6,784 nucleotides of DNA from Thermogutta sp. (GTDB taxonomy: Bacteria; Planctomycetota; Planctomycetia; Pirellulales; Thermoguttaceae), in contig NZ_JACIYL010000183.1 of the NCBI RefSeq assembly GCF_014359955.1, positions 1 to 6,784 on the forward strand, written 5' to 3'. Below, piece by piece: positions 1 to 6,125 of this stretch (its first letter is position 1; every line of letters begins with the position of its first letter). Both the position numbers and the translations under genes were made by a program. The notes beneath the pieces are model-generated. The model was given only the letters and a program-made list of their open reading frames with translations. It did no database searches and had not been told where the DNA came from.

Positions 1-1713
1 TGCTGGGGGTTGTGATGGCGGATTTTCCGGTTCCCGTTTGAAGGGAGAAGGCGGTGACGCCGACTGCGGAACCTCGGCGGGGGTCGGCGAGGGGGCTGCC
101 GCCGGGCCGCCCTGAGAACCCTGGTTTGTTTGCAACTGTGTCAGAATGATCCCGGCCGCCGGATTGCGGCGCATCTCCCAGCCGCCCCCCAGGGCCTTGT
201 ACACAGCGATGAGGTTGAGGGCCACTTTTCCTCGCGATTCAGCCAGCGCATCCTGTTGCTGCACCAGCGCCCGTTGCGAGTCGATCACACGCTGGAAGTC
301 GATGAGGCCCTGCTGATACTGGGCGACGGCCAGTTGAGAGGCCTGGGCGGTGGCCTGGGTGGCCTGCTCCAATGCCCGCAACCGCCGCTGCTCCATCAGG
401 AATGCGGTGATCATGTCTTCGGCTTCCTCAGCCGCACGGAGCACCGTTTCCCGGTATCCCAGAATGGCCTGCCGGAATCGGGCATCCTCCATCAACACGT
501 TGTTGCGAATCCGGCCATAATTGAGAATGTTCCAGCGGAAGCCCGGTCCAATCATCCCCGTAAAGGCGCTGGACCCGAACAGGTCGCTGAAGTTTTCCGC
601 CTGCCAGGCCAGTTGACCGGTGATGGCAATGTGGGGATAGAATTCGGCCTCCGCGACACCGATCTTGGCGCACTGGGCCGCCGCAAGTCGTTCGGCACGC
701 CGCACATCGGGCCGGCGGCGGAGCAGGTCGGCGGGAATTCCCACGACGACCTCGGGGGGAACAGTGGGAATCTTGCCCGGCGGACCCAGCACCGGGTCGA
801 GGTCCTGCGGAGGTTGCCCCAAAAGTGTGCACAGGCGGTTCTCGGCCACGCGCCGCATGGACTCGAGCATGGGGATCATCGACTCGGTGTTGGAGAGGAT
901 CGCCTGGGCCTGGTGCACGTCAAGCTGGCTGACGATGCCCTGCTCGAATCGAGCCTTGGCGATGGCCAGCGTGTCCCGCTGAAGAGCGACGTTCTTGCGC
1001 GCAAGATCGAGACGCTCATCCAGTTCACGGAGTTGGATGTACGTGGAAGCCACCTCCGCTTGCAGCAAGACGAGGGCCGCGTTGTAATCTTCCTCCTGCG
1101 CCTGGACGTTGGCCTCGGCCGCCTCGATCATCCGTCGGTACCGTCCCCAGAAATCCAGTTCCCAGGAAGCCGTCAGACCGCCCAGCCAATCGTCGTAAGA
1201 CATCTTGTAGCCGGGGATCTGGGAAAACTTGGACATGGGGAACGCTTCCCCGCTCATCTGATTTCGCATGAAAGAGCCGATCGCTTGTTGCTCTTGTGGG
1301 AGGAGATAGCCGCGTGCCACCCCCAGTTGGTATCTCGCCTCCATGATCCGCCACGCGGCGATCTTCAGCGGCAGGTTTTCCTGATAGGCTGTGTAAACGA
1401 GTTCATTGAGCACGGGGTCATTGAAGACCGTCCACCAATGCGCGTAATCGATGTTCCCGGATGTCTTTACCGCCGGATCGTTGCTGTCGATCCACGCTTC
1501 GCCGACCTCAGCGGAGGGAGGGCAATAGTCGGGCCCGACCTTGAACCCTTTATGCCACCAATCCCTCAAACTGGTGGAGCAGCCACCTGCCGCAATCAAC
1601 AAGAGGGTGGTTAGGGAAGCGAGGGCGACAATCCCTGACCGTGGTCTCCTCGCCGAGTTGGCGGGACTCCAGGTTCGGTGCCTTTGTAATTCTCCGGGTT
1701 GTGTGTTCCCCAT
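1..1713 (-). CDS. NodT-family outer-membrane efflux lipoprotein (partial, C-terminus runs off left edge)
   Basis: This is the outer-membrane channel of a tripartite efflux pump (TolC/OprM/NodT class), forming the exit duct for substrates handed over by the adaptor and RND permease. Reading the minus strand from ATG 1713-1711 gives 571 codons with no stop before position 1. An Arg-rich N-region and hydrophobic stretch (about residues 28-44) end in a lipobox-like AAGGC with Cys45, so it is probably a lipoprotein. Then come the NodT hallmark KVGPDY near residues 57-62 and two outer-membrane-efflux repeats. The second repeat begins around the signature LLRRRPD (330-336), and the core ends at GGGWE (W512). 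The family usually stops about there; here a Pro/Ala/Ser-rich tail of more than 50 residues follows. The start is supported by AGGGGG (1725-1720) six bases upstream. The gene is divergent from tetR and the pump genes, and it probably serves that pump. The family call is secure; the substrate is unknown. Confidence 0.93.
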   Translation of the reverse strand, partial: MGNTQPGELQRHRTWSPANSARRPRSGIVALASLTTLLLIAAGGCSTSLRDWWHKGFKVGPDYCPPSAEVGEAWIDSNDPAVKTSGNIDYAHWWTVFNDPVLNELVYTAYQENLPLKIAAWRIMEARYQLGVARGYLLPQEQQAIGSFMRNQMSGEAFPMSKFSQIPGYKMSYDDWLGGLTASWELDFWGRYRRMIEAAEANVQAQEEDYNAALVLLQAEVASTYIQLRELDERLDLARKNVALQRDTLAIAKARFEQGIVSQLDVHQAQAILSNTESMIPMLESMRRVAENRLCTLLGQPPQDLDPVLGPPGKIPTVPPEVVVGIPADLLRRRPDVRRAERLAAAQCAKIGVAEAEFYPHIAITGQLAWQAENFSDLFGSSAFTGMIGPGFRWNILNYGRIRNNVLMEDARFRQAILGYRETVLRAAEEAEDMITAFLMEQRRLRALEQATQATAQASQLAVAQYQQGLIDFQRVIDSQRALVQQQDALAESRGKVALNLIAVYKALGGGWEMRRNPAAGIILTQLQTNQGSQGGPAAAPSPTPAEVPQSASPPSPFKREPENPPSQPPA

Positions 1714-1719
1714 AGAAAT

Positions 1720-1725
1720 CCCCCT
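1720..1725 (-). promoter_or_regulatory. Ribosome binding site of the outer-membrane efflux gene
   Basis: AGGGGG on the minus strand lies six bases before the ATG at 1713. It fixes the start upstream of the signal sequence; no better in-frame start lies between it and the lipobox. Confidence 0.7.
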
Positions 1726-1818
1726 GGCAAGCTAGCTAAAAAAGCCGCGCAGTCAACATTTCCTGCGGAGTTTCCTCATTACAGCCCGAATCGTTATCAA
1801 GGCCGGAGTCTTCGTTCT

Positions 1819-1860
1819 CCGCGCTGCTTTCGATAACTTCGGAAAAATCACGAAGCGCGG
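1819..1860. repeat. Inverted repeat able to form a hairpin in the channel-gene leader region
   Basis: CCGCGCT (1819-1825) and AGCGCGG (1854-1860) are perfect 7-base inverted arms. With a small bulge, pairing can extend by three more bases (TCG with CGA). The loop contains a smaller TTTC/GAAA pair. No T-run follows in either direction, so it is not a classic terminator. It may be a leader-RNA structure or chance. Confidence 0.3.
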
Positions 1861-1887
1861 TTAGGAATAAACTGACAAGTTGCGACG

Positions 1888-1903
1888 TTGACTGATTGGT
1901 CAA
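1888..1903. promoter_or_regulatory. Candidate operator: 16-bp imperfect palindrome, likely TetR-family site
   Basis: TTGACTGATTGGTCAA has perfect 5-base outer arms (TTGAC/GTCAA) and a symmetric AT centre, 12 of 16 positions palindromic. Its size and symmetry suit a dimeric TetR-family repressor. It sits in the divergent region next to the tetR gene and covers the -35 of the promoter described at 1888-1916. That the adjacent TetR protein binds here is inference from position and symmetry only. Confidence 0.5.
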
Positions 1904-1916
1904 AGTTCTCTACGAT
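1888..1916 (+). promoter_or_regulatory. Putative sigma70-like promoter toward tetR
   Basis: TTGACT (1888-1893) and TACGAT (1911-1916) are separated by 17 bases, giving 5/6 and 4/6 matches to the housekeeping consensus. Transcription would start near 1923, leaving a leader of about 200 bases before tetR. The -35 lies inside the palindromic operator candidate, as expected for repression by promoter occlusion. Because the palindrome is symmetric, it also offers TTGACC on the minus strand, but no good -10 follows there. Confidence 0.4.
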
Positions 1917-1960
1917 TGGTTTAGAAAAGCGAACTCTGGTTGAGGTTCTGGCGTATTGGT
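1897..1960 (+). repeat. 20-bp-phased TGGT array (four copies)
   Basis: TGGT occurs at 1897-1900, 1917-1920, 1937-1940 and 1957-1960, exactly 20 bases apart. Three of the copies are ATTGGT (all but the 1937 one). The units ending at 1920 and 1960 also share GTTCT ten bases earlier (1905-1909 and 1945-1949), giving 12 identities in 20. Two helical turns between sites would place them on one face of the DNA, which suits cooperative regulator binding. The motif is short, so chance is possible. Confidence 0.35.
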
Positions 1961-2009
1961 CTAAGCGAAGGACTGTCATTTCCGGTGAACCAGCGAAGAG
2001 GTGACTGCA

Positions 2010-2024
2010 CGGGATGCCATCCCG
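2010..2024 (+). repeat. Short perfect hairpin in the tetR leader
   Basis: CGGGAT and ATCCCG form a 6-base-pair stem with a GCC loop. No U-tract follows, so it is not an intrinsic terminator. It lies about 100 bases before the tetR start and would be in the leader RNA if transcription starts near 1923. Confidence 0.3.
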
Positions 2025-2116
2025 GCCGGCAATCCTGGCGGACTGAAGACCTGAAATGTGAAGTTGCACCGGAAATTGTGCTGGCCGATCGACGCTGTAG
2101 AGACGATTCACCAATT

Positions 2117-2124
2117 AGGGGGGG
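2117..2124 (+). promoter_or_regulatory. Ribosome binding site of tetR; decides the start
   Basis: AGGGGGGG ends two bases before ATG 2127. The alternative in-frame ATG at 2058 has only a weak purine stretch before it and would add 23 residues that do not look like a TetR N-terminus. The later start is therefore preferred. Confidence 0.6.
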
Positions 2125-2126
2125 TT

Positions 2127-2756
2127 ATGACGCCAAGCTTGACTGAAAAGTCTCGCGAACTTGCCGCCTCCGTCATGAAAGACGGTATCAGCCAGGCGGC
2201 GCTCGAGGTCCTCAAGCAGCACGGCTATGAAGGGCTGACCATGGACCGTGTGGCCGAAGTCGCAGGCGTCGCCAAGGGCAGCATTTATCACTATTTCCGC
2301 AACAAGCAAGAACTTGTGACTCACGTTTTCGAGCAGATCATCGAACCGGCTATTCAGGCGGGAGAAGAGATCGTCCAGAAAGCCTCTCCCGCTCTGCAGA
2401 AACTTGAGGCCATGGTCCGCATGTGGCTGGAGTATTTCTCTCAGCACCGCTCTCTGTTCGACTTTCTGTTTCGTGATCCGGCCGTGCGGGAACTTTGCTT
2501 CACGTCGCAAAGGGCCAAGCACGGCCTGGCGATCGAGCGCTTTCGAGCAATCGTCCAACAGGGCATAGAGGAGGGGGTTTTTCGATCGCTCGAGCCGGTG
2601 GTTGTGGCGGAAATGATCATCGGGGCCCTGCAATTCGTGATCGAACGTCAGCTCGAAACCGGCGAAAGTCGCCCCATTGACGAGACCGTCCAGCGGCTTT
2701 TGGACGTTTTTGTGCACGGGATTGGGCGCAGCGAAGCGCAAGCTGCGACGGGCTGA
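2127..2756 (+). CDS. TetR/AcrR-family transcriptional regulator
   Basis: This encodes a 209-residue DNA-binding regulator, the normal length for TetR-family repressors. The N-terminal DNA-binding domain spans about residues 15-65. It has the family pattern of a first helix (AALEVLKQHGYEGLTM, about 24-39), then the helix-turn-helix DRVAEVAGVAKGSIYHYF (40-57) followed by NKQELV. The SIYHYF recognition helix is characteristic. The C-terminal two thirds are helical and variable, as expected for a ligand-binding and dimerisation domain; I cannot infer the ligand. It lies between the divergent channel gene and the adaptor/permease genes, so it most likely represses the pump and perhaps itself, with release by a pump substrate. 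No terminator is seen before the adaptor gene, so co-transcription is possible. An upstream ATG at 2058 exists but is disfavoured. Confidence 0.93.
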   Translation: MTPSLTEKSRELAASVMKDGISQAALEVLKQHGYEGLTMDRVAEVAGVAKGSIYHYFRNKQELVTHVFEQIIEPAIQAGEEIVQKASPALQKLEAMVRMWLEYFSQHRSLFDFLFRDPAVRELCFTSQRAKHGLAIERFRAIVQQGIEEGVFRSLEPVVVAEMIIGALQFVIERQLETGESRPIDETVQRLLDVFVHGIGRSEAQAATG

Positions 2757-2840
2757 AGGTATGTTTGGATGACTGGCTGACCGCCCTGTGAAGGAAAACG
2801 ACTCACCGCGAAATGCTTGTTCGACCGGTTTTGAGTGGAT

Positions 2841-2852
2841 TGTCAGTTGACA
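2841..2852. promoter_or_regulatory. Palindrome TGTCA-GT-TGACA before the pump genes; possible operator
   Basis: Two perfect 5-base inverted arms flank GT, 70 bases before the adaptor ATG. The overlapping TTGACA (2847-2852) is a perfect -35 hexamer, but no -10-like hexamer stands 16-18 bases downstream. A promoter is therefore not established. The half site TGACA resembles but does not equal the arms of the 1888-1903 palindrome. Confidence 0.3.
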
Positions 2853-2909
2853 GACGAAATCGCTATCCGGAGGAGGGACTGGAGACGTTCCTCACAAGAG
2901 AGGGCATCC

Positions 2910-2920
2910 AGGAGGAGGAA
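2910..2920 (+). promoter_or_regulatory. Strong ribosome binding site of the adaptor gene
   Basis: AGGAGGAGGAA ends two bases before ATG 2923. It contains two overlapping AGGAGG cores, which suggests efficient translation and settles the start. A second purine-rich stretch, GGAGGAGGGA (2869-2878), has no start codon at a useful distance. Confidence 0.7.
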
Positions 2921-2922
2921 TC

Positions 2923-4164
2923 ATGACTCGCCAGAAAATATGGCAAAACGTGATCAGCTTGGGAATAGCGGCCGTGGTTGTCGCGGTAGGGGTGGTGATC
3001 GCTGTCCTTTCCGGCTGGATGTTTGGGGAAGAGAAGGGTTCCCAAGGACCTGGCTCTCCAGCAGCGAATGAGAATGCTGGGGAAGCTCAGAATGCTATGC
3101 CGGTCATTGTGCAGCCTGCGCGGACGATGGTCTTTGAACAGCGGGTCCAGGTGGCAGGGAACATCCTGTCGAAGCGTTATGCTCTTGTTTCCGCCCGAAT
3201 CCCCGGCACGCTGGACGCCATTTTTGTGGATGAAGGGGATCTGGTGGAGGCGGGGAAGACGAAACTCTTCCAGACTGACTCGGTAAAACTGACGCAGGCG
3301 GTGGCCATCGCCCAGGAACAGGTCACGGTCGCGGAATGCTCCGTGCGGGAAAAGGAGGCCCTTTTGGAGAAGACGCTGGTGGCGAAGGAGGTGGCCGAGG
3401 CCGATCTGGCCCGTTACAAAGACCTGGCGCAGCAAAGTGCGGTTTCCCGTCAGATGGTGGAGCACCAGGCAGCGCAGGTGCGGCAGTTGGAAGCCGATGT
3501 CCGTCATGTGCGGACGCTCATCGAGCTAGCCAAGGCGCAACTTGAGCAGGCCCGACTCAACCTGAAAATTGCGGAGAAAGACCTGGCCGATTCGCTCGTG
3601 ATAGCTCCAGTTTCGGGTCGCGTGTCCAGGCGGATGAAAGAGCCGGGCGAGATGGCAGGAGCCGGGGAGCCTGTTCTCCGTATCGATGATCTTTCGCTCG
3701 TGGAGGTGAGCATCTTCGTCCCCTCCGAATATTACGACCAGGTGGTGGTTGGACAAACGAAGATGCGTGTCCGGGCGGCAGGGCGTGACCTGGGCGAATT
3801 GCCTGTCAGCTTCAAAAGCCCTGTCATTGAACCTCGCCTGCGGACCTTCCAGGTGAAGGCGCTCCTCCAATCGCCGCCACCGGAAGTGGTGCCTGGCTGC
3901 CTGGCGGAAGTAACGCTCGTGCTGGCTTCGCGGCAGGGGTTGGGTGTCCCCGCCTCGGCTGTCCAGCAGCGCGGAGGCCGTAACGTCGTGTTCATAGTGG
4001 CAGAGGGAAAGGCCAAGGCGGTGCCCGTCGAGTTAGGCTGGGAAACAGAAGGCTGGCGGGAGATCCGTTCGGGATTGTCGGCGGTTGTCCCCGTTATCAC
4101 CACGGGCCAGTCGCTCGTGGATGACGGGACACCGGTCCGAGTTATCAAGGAGGCAGGTCCATGA
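2923..4164 (+). CDS. RND efflux periplasmic adaptor (HlyD/AcrA-type membrane fusion protein)
   Basis: This 413-residue adaptor links the inner-membrane RND permease to the outer-membrane channel across the periplasm. Residues about 10-31 form a single hydrophobic segment without a lipobox Cys, so it is probably membrane-anchored. A low-complexity Gly/Ala/Asn linker follows (about 38-58). The first lipoyl half is near 88-118 (ARIPGTLDAIFVDEGDLVEAG). A long heptad-like helical hairpin spans about 121-222. The second lipoyl half (LVIAPVSGRVSRRMKEPGE, about 225-243) leads into the beta-barrel (about 258-335) and membrane-proximal domain (about 340-405, beginning GVPASAV). The order and length are normal for RND-type adaptors. 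The stop overlaps the permease start as ATGA, so the two are translationally coupled. The substrate cannot be deduced. Confidence 0.95.
   Translation: MTRQKIWQNVISLGIAAVVVAVGVVIAVLSGWMFGEEKGSQGPGSPAANENAGEAQNAMPVIVQPARTMVFEQRVQVAGNILSKRYALVSARIPGTLDAIFVDEGDLVEAGKTKLFQTDSVKLTQAVAIAQEQVTVAECSVREKEALLEKTLVAKEVAEADLARYKDLAQQSAVSRQMVEHQAAQVRQLEADVRHVRTLIELAKAQLEQARLNLKIAEKDLADSLVIAPVSGRVSRRMKEPGEMAGAGEPVLRIDDLSLVEVSIFVPSEYYDQVVVGQTKMRVRAAGRDLGELPVSFKSPVIEPRLRTFQVKALLQSPPPEVVPGCLAEVTLVLASRQGLGVPASAVQQRGGRNVVFIVAEGKAKAVPVELGWETEGWREIRSGLSAVVPVITTGQSLVDDGTPVRVIKEAGP
4147..4153 (+). promoter_or_regulatory. Ribosome binding site of the RND permease gene
   Basis: AAGGAGG lies inside the end of the adaptor gene, seven bases before ATG 4161. 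With the ATGA overlap it indicates tight translational coupling of adaptor and permease. Confidence 0.7.
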
Positions 4165-6125
4165 CCATTGCCGATTTTGCGGTTCGTCGCCCTGTCGCCA
4201 CAAGCTGTTTGATCATTGGGCTGATGCTCCTCGGGCTCAACGCCTTCCGCAGGATGGGTCTGGAGCTGATGCCCAAAGTCGACATCCCGTACATCACGGT
4301 GGTGACGGTCTATCCAGGTGCCTCTCCCGAAGAGCTGGAAATCGACGTGGCCAAGCGAATCGAGGATGCTGTGTCCTCGATCGAGGGTCTGAAACACGTT
4401 TCTTCTGTGTGCATGGAGAACGTGTGCCAGACGCTCCTGGAATTTGAAATGGGGGTGGATGTGGATATTGCGGCCACGGACGTCCGCGAAAAAATCGACC
4501 TCATCCGCTCCGAATTGCCCGAGGACGTCGAAGACCCGATCATTCAGAAGTTCGACATCAACGCCAAACCCGTGGCCACGATGGCACTCATTGGTGATGT
4601 GCCGATCGATGAACTGTACGACTACGCGGACAACGAGCTTCGCGACCGGCTCACGGTGATTCAGGGGGTGGCCGACGTGCAACTGATCGGCGGTGCCAAG
4701 CGAGAAGTGCATCTCGAACTCGACCGCGACAAGCTGGCCGCCCGGGGACTGACGACGATGGACGTCGTCAAAGCCGTGCAGTCGAGCGTCAAGACAATCC
4801 CGGCTGGTCGGATCCGCGAGGGAGATACCGAATACTCCGTGAAATTCGACGCGGATTATGAGACGATCGCCGGTCTCAATGATCTGGAAATCGCCAACCA
4901 GGAAGGCCGCCGGTGCTATTTGCGGGACGTAGGTCGGGCCATTCTGGCGACTGAGGAGGTACGCCAGCGGGCAACGCTGGACAATAAACCCTGTATCGCC
5001 ATCAAGGTCGTGAAAAAGGCCGACGCCAATCCGGTGGCCGTCGCCAACGCTGTGAAGAAAGCGATCGACCGGCTCAATCAGGAGCTCCCCGCCGGCATGA
5101 AACTCATCTGGGTGTCGGACGATGCTACGTTCATCGAGGCCATGAACGCCGACGCCTGGAAAAACGTTGGCATCGGGATTGTCCTCACAGCCGCGATTCT
5201 CTTCTTCTTCCTTTATGAAGTTCGCTCGCTTTTGATCGTGTCCATCACGATGCCTCTGACGATCATCATCGGGCTGTTCTTCATGCAGGCGGTCGGTTAC
5301 ACGCTCAACACCTCCACCCTTATCGCGATCGGGCTTTCGGTGGGGATCCTTGTGACCAATTCGATCGTGGTTCTGGAGGCGATCATCAAACGGCTGGACG
5401 AGTTGGGTGATCCCAAAGAGGCCGCACGCCTCGGCGCCAACGAGGTGTTCATCGCGGTCCTGGCCAGTGCCGTGACCAACGTGGTGGTGCTTTTCCCGCT
5501 GGCCGTGATGAAGACGCGTGTCGGGCTTTTCATCGCACCGCTGGCGATGACGATGTTCATTCTCACACTGGTGTCGCTGTTCATCTCCTTCACATTGACA
5601 CCCATGCTGTGTTCGCTCATTCTGAAGCCCCGCGCAACACAGCGCCGCTCCCTGCTGCGCCGTCTTGCCGAGGCGTTCGACCGCGTCCTGGCGGCCAATG
5701 TTGCCGTTTACCGCCAGCTTCTCAGGTTCACCGAGCATTATCCCGTCGTTGGGGCGCTGGTTCTGCTGGCCGTCGTCGGTATGCTGGTGCACTCTTTCTG
5801 GGTGGCCGGCAAGCTGGGGACGGGTTTCTTCACTGAAACTGACCGTGGAGAAGTGTACTTCCGGCGGTGGGGTCAGCGAGGCGACCGGGAGCGCGAGCTG
5901 CCGCAGGATGGCCTGCAGGATCGCTTCCGGCCGTCGGCCTGGCTCCGGCAGCTGGAGGGTCAACTGCCAGCTGCCGTCGAACAGATGCCACTCGCCGTGT
6001 CCCCCGGCATGGCGCAGGGCGGCAAGCAGTGGGCGCAGCTGTTCCCCACGCGCCAGTCCTTCGGCCTGATCGGGCGAGTAGTAGAAGGGCGGTCGCAGCA
6101 GGAGCCTCGGCGGCTCTTCCGGTAA
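4161..6125 (+). CDS. RND efflux permease, truncated at a chimeric junction (genuine part 4161 to about 5858)
   Basis: This is the N-terminal half of an inner-membrane RND transporter that exports substrates using an ion gradient. Residues 1-566 are authentic. TM1 is about 13-30, followed by the signature MPKVDIPYITVVTVYPGAS (37-55). A large periplasmic loop follows, with EVHLELDRDKLAARGL (182-197) and PAGRIREGDTEY (214-225). TM2-TM6 lie at about 337-484, and TM7 at about 528-547. After GEVY (563-566), where the second periplasmic loop should begin, the reading continues for 88 codons of antisense pqqF to TAA at 6123-6125. Full-length relatives have about 1000-1100 residues and twelve TMs, so roughly half is missing. 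TM4 reads GILVTNSIVVLEAI: T399-N400 replace the Asp-Asp pair used for proton transfer in AcrB (D407-D408). It is the third gene after tetR and coupled to the adaptor. It resembles hydrophobe-efflux (AcrB-like) more than CusA-like pumps, but the subfamily is uncertain. As it stands it cannot encode a working transporter. Confidence 0.93.
   Translation: MTIADFAVRRPVATSCLIIGLMLLGLNAFRRMGLELMPKVDIPYITVVTVYPGASPEELEIDVAKRIEDAVSSIEGLKHVSSVCMENVCQTLLEFEMGVDVDIAATDVREKIDLIRSELPEDVEDPIIQKFDINAKPVATMALIGDVPIDELYDYADNELRDRLTVIQGVADVQLIGGAKREVHLELDRDKLAARGLTTMDVVKAVQSSVKTIPAGRIREGDTEYSVKFDADYETIAGLNDLEIANQEGRRCYLRDVGRAILATEEVRQRATLDNKPCIAIKVVKKADANPVAVANAVKKAIDRLNQELPAGMKLIWVSDDATFIEAMNADAWKNVGIGIVLTAAILFFFLYEVRSLLIVSITMPLTIIIGLFFMQAVGYTLNTSTLIAIGLSVGILVTNSIVVLEAIIKRLDELGDPKEAARLGANEVFIAVLASAVTNVVVLFPLAVMKTRVGLFIAPLAMTMFILTLVSLFISFTLTPMLCSLILKPRATQRRSLLRRLAEAFDRVLAANVAVYRQLLRFTEHYPVVGALVLLAVVGMLVHSFWVAGKLGTGFFTETDRGEVYFRRWGQRGDRERELPQDGLQDRFRPSAWLRQLEGQLPAAVEQMPLAVSPGMAQGGKQWAQLFPTRQSFGLIGRVVEGRSQQEPRRLFR
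5853..5865. other. Chimeric junction between RND permease gene and pqqF fragment
   Basis: Plus-strand RND coding sequence is recognisable through GEVY (codons end at 5858). Minus-strand PqqF sequence is recognisable down to LTPPPE, whose Glu codon occupies 5861-5859. The bases TTC at 5859-5861 fit either side, so the break is within about 5858-5862 with at most a few bases of microhomology. Neither gene ends naturally here, the strands are opposite, and no repeat, target duplication or mobile-element end is visible. Confidence 0.85.

Larger units (their letters stand above)
1714..2126. promoter_or_regulatory. Divergent intergenic control region between efflux channel and tetR
   Basis: This 413-bp region separates the minus-strand outer-membrane channel gene from the plus-strand tetR gene. 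I see no convincing coding sequence in it. Short open frames cross it, but they lack family-like composition and ribosome sites. It is visibly more AT-rich than the flanking genes around 1860-1980. That part holds a palindrome overlapping a sigma70-like promoter and a 20-bp-phased repeat, listed separately. Leaders are long: about 200 bases to tetR from the proposed start, and at least 170 bases from the palindrome to the channel ATG. I could not find a convincing minus-strand -10 box. Confidence 0.6.

Noticed and set aside
130..1614. Long plus-strand ORF of 494 codons
   Set aside because: It is the antisense of the outer-membrane efflux lipoprotein, whose minus-strand translation has clear NodT hallmarks. 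The plus frame has atypical composition and no family signature.
1733..1756. T-run (minus strand) beside GCGCGGC as an intrinsic terminator
   Set aside because: No matching inverted arm precedes the T-run, and it lies just upstream of the channel gene start, where a terminator would need a stem that is not seen.
2058..2126. Upstream ATG as the tetR start (23 extra residues)
   Set aside because: It has a weak ribosome site, and the extra residues do not resemble a TetR N-terminus. ATG 2127 follows AGGGGGGG and gives the usual length.
2115..2741. Minus-strand ORF of 208 codons opposite tetR
   Set aside because: The plus strand encodes an unmistakable TetR-family protein. The antisense frame has no recognisable domain or supported start.
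2863..3507. Minus-strand ORF of 214 codons opposite the adaptor
   Set aside because: It is a shadow of the adaptor gene, which carries lipoyl and coiled-coil features and a strong ribosome site on the plus strand.
3732..5858. Leftward continuation of the pqqF frame through more than 2 kb
   Set aside because: Left of 5859 the translation is antisense to RND permease and adaptor. It is His/Arg/Asp-rich and low in family-like pattern, an open frame caused by codon bias.
5800..5920. Insertion sequence or transposon end causing the gene break
   Set aside because: No terminal inverted repeat, target duplication or transposase coding sequence is visible on either side of the junction.
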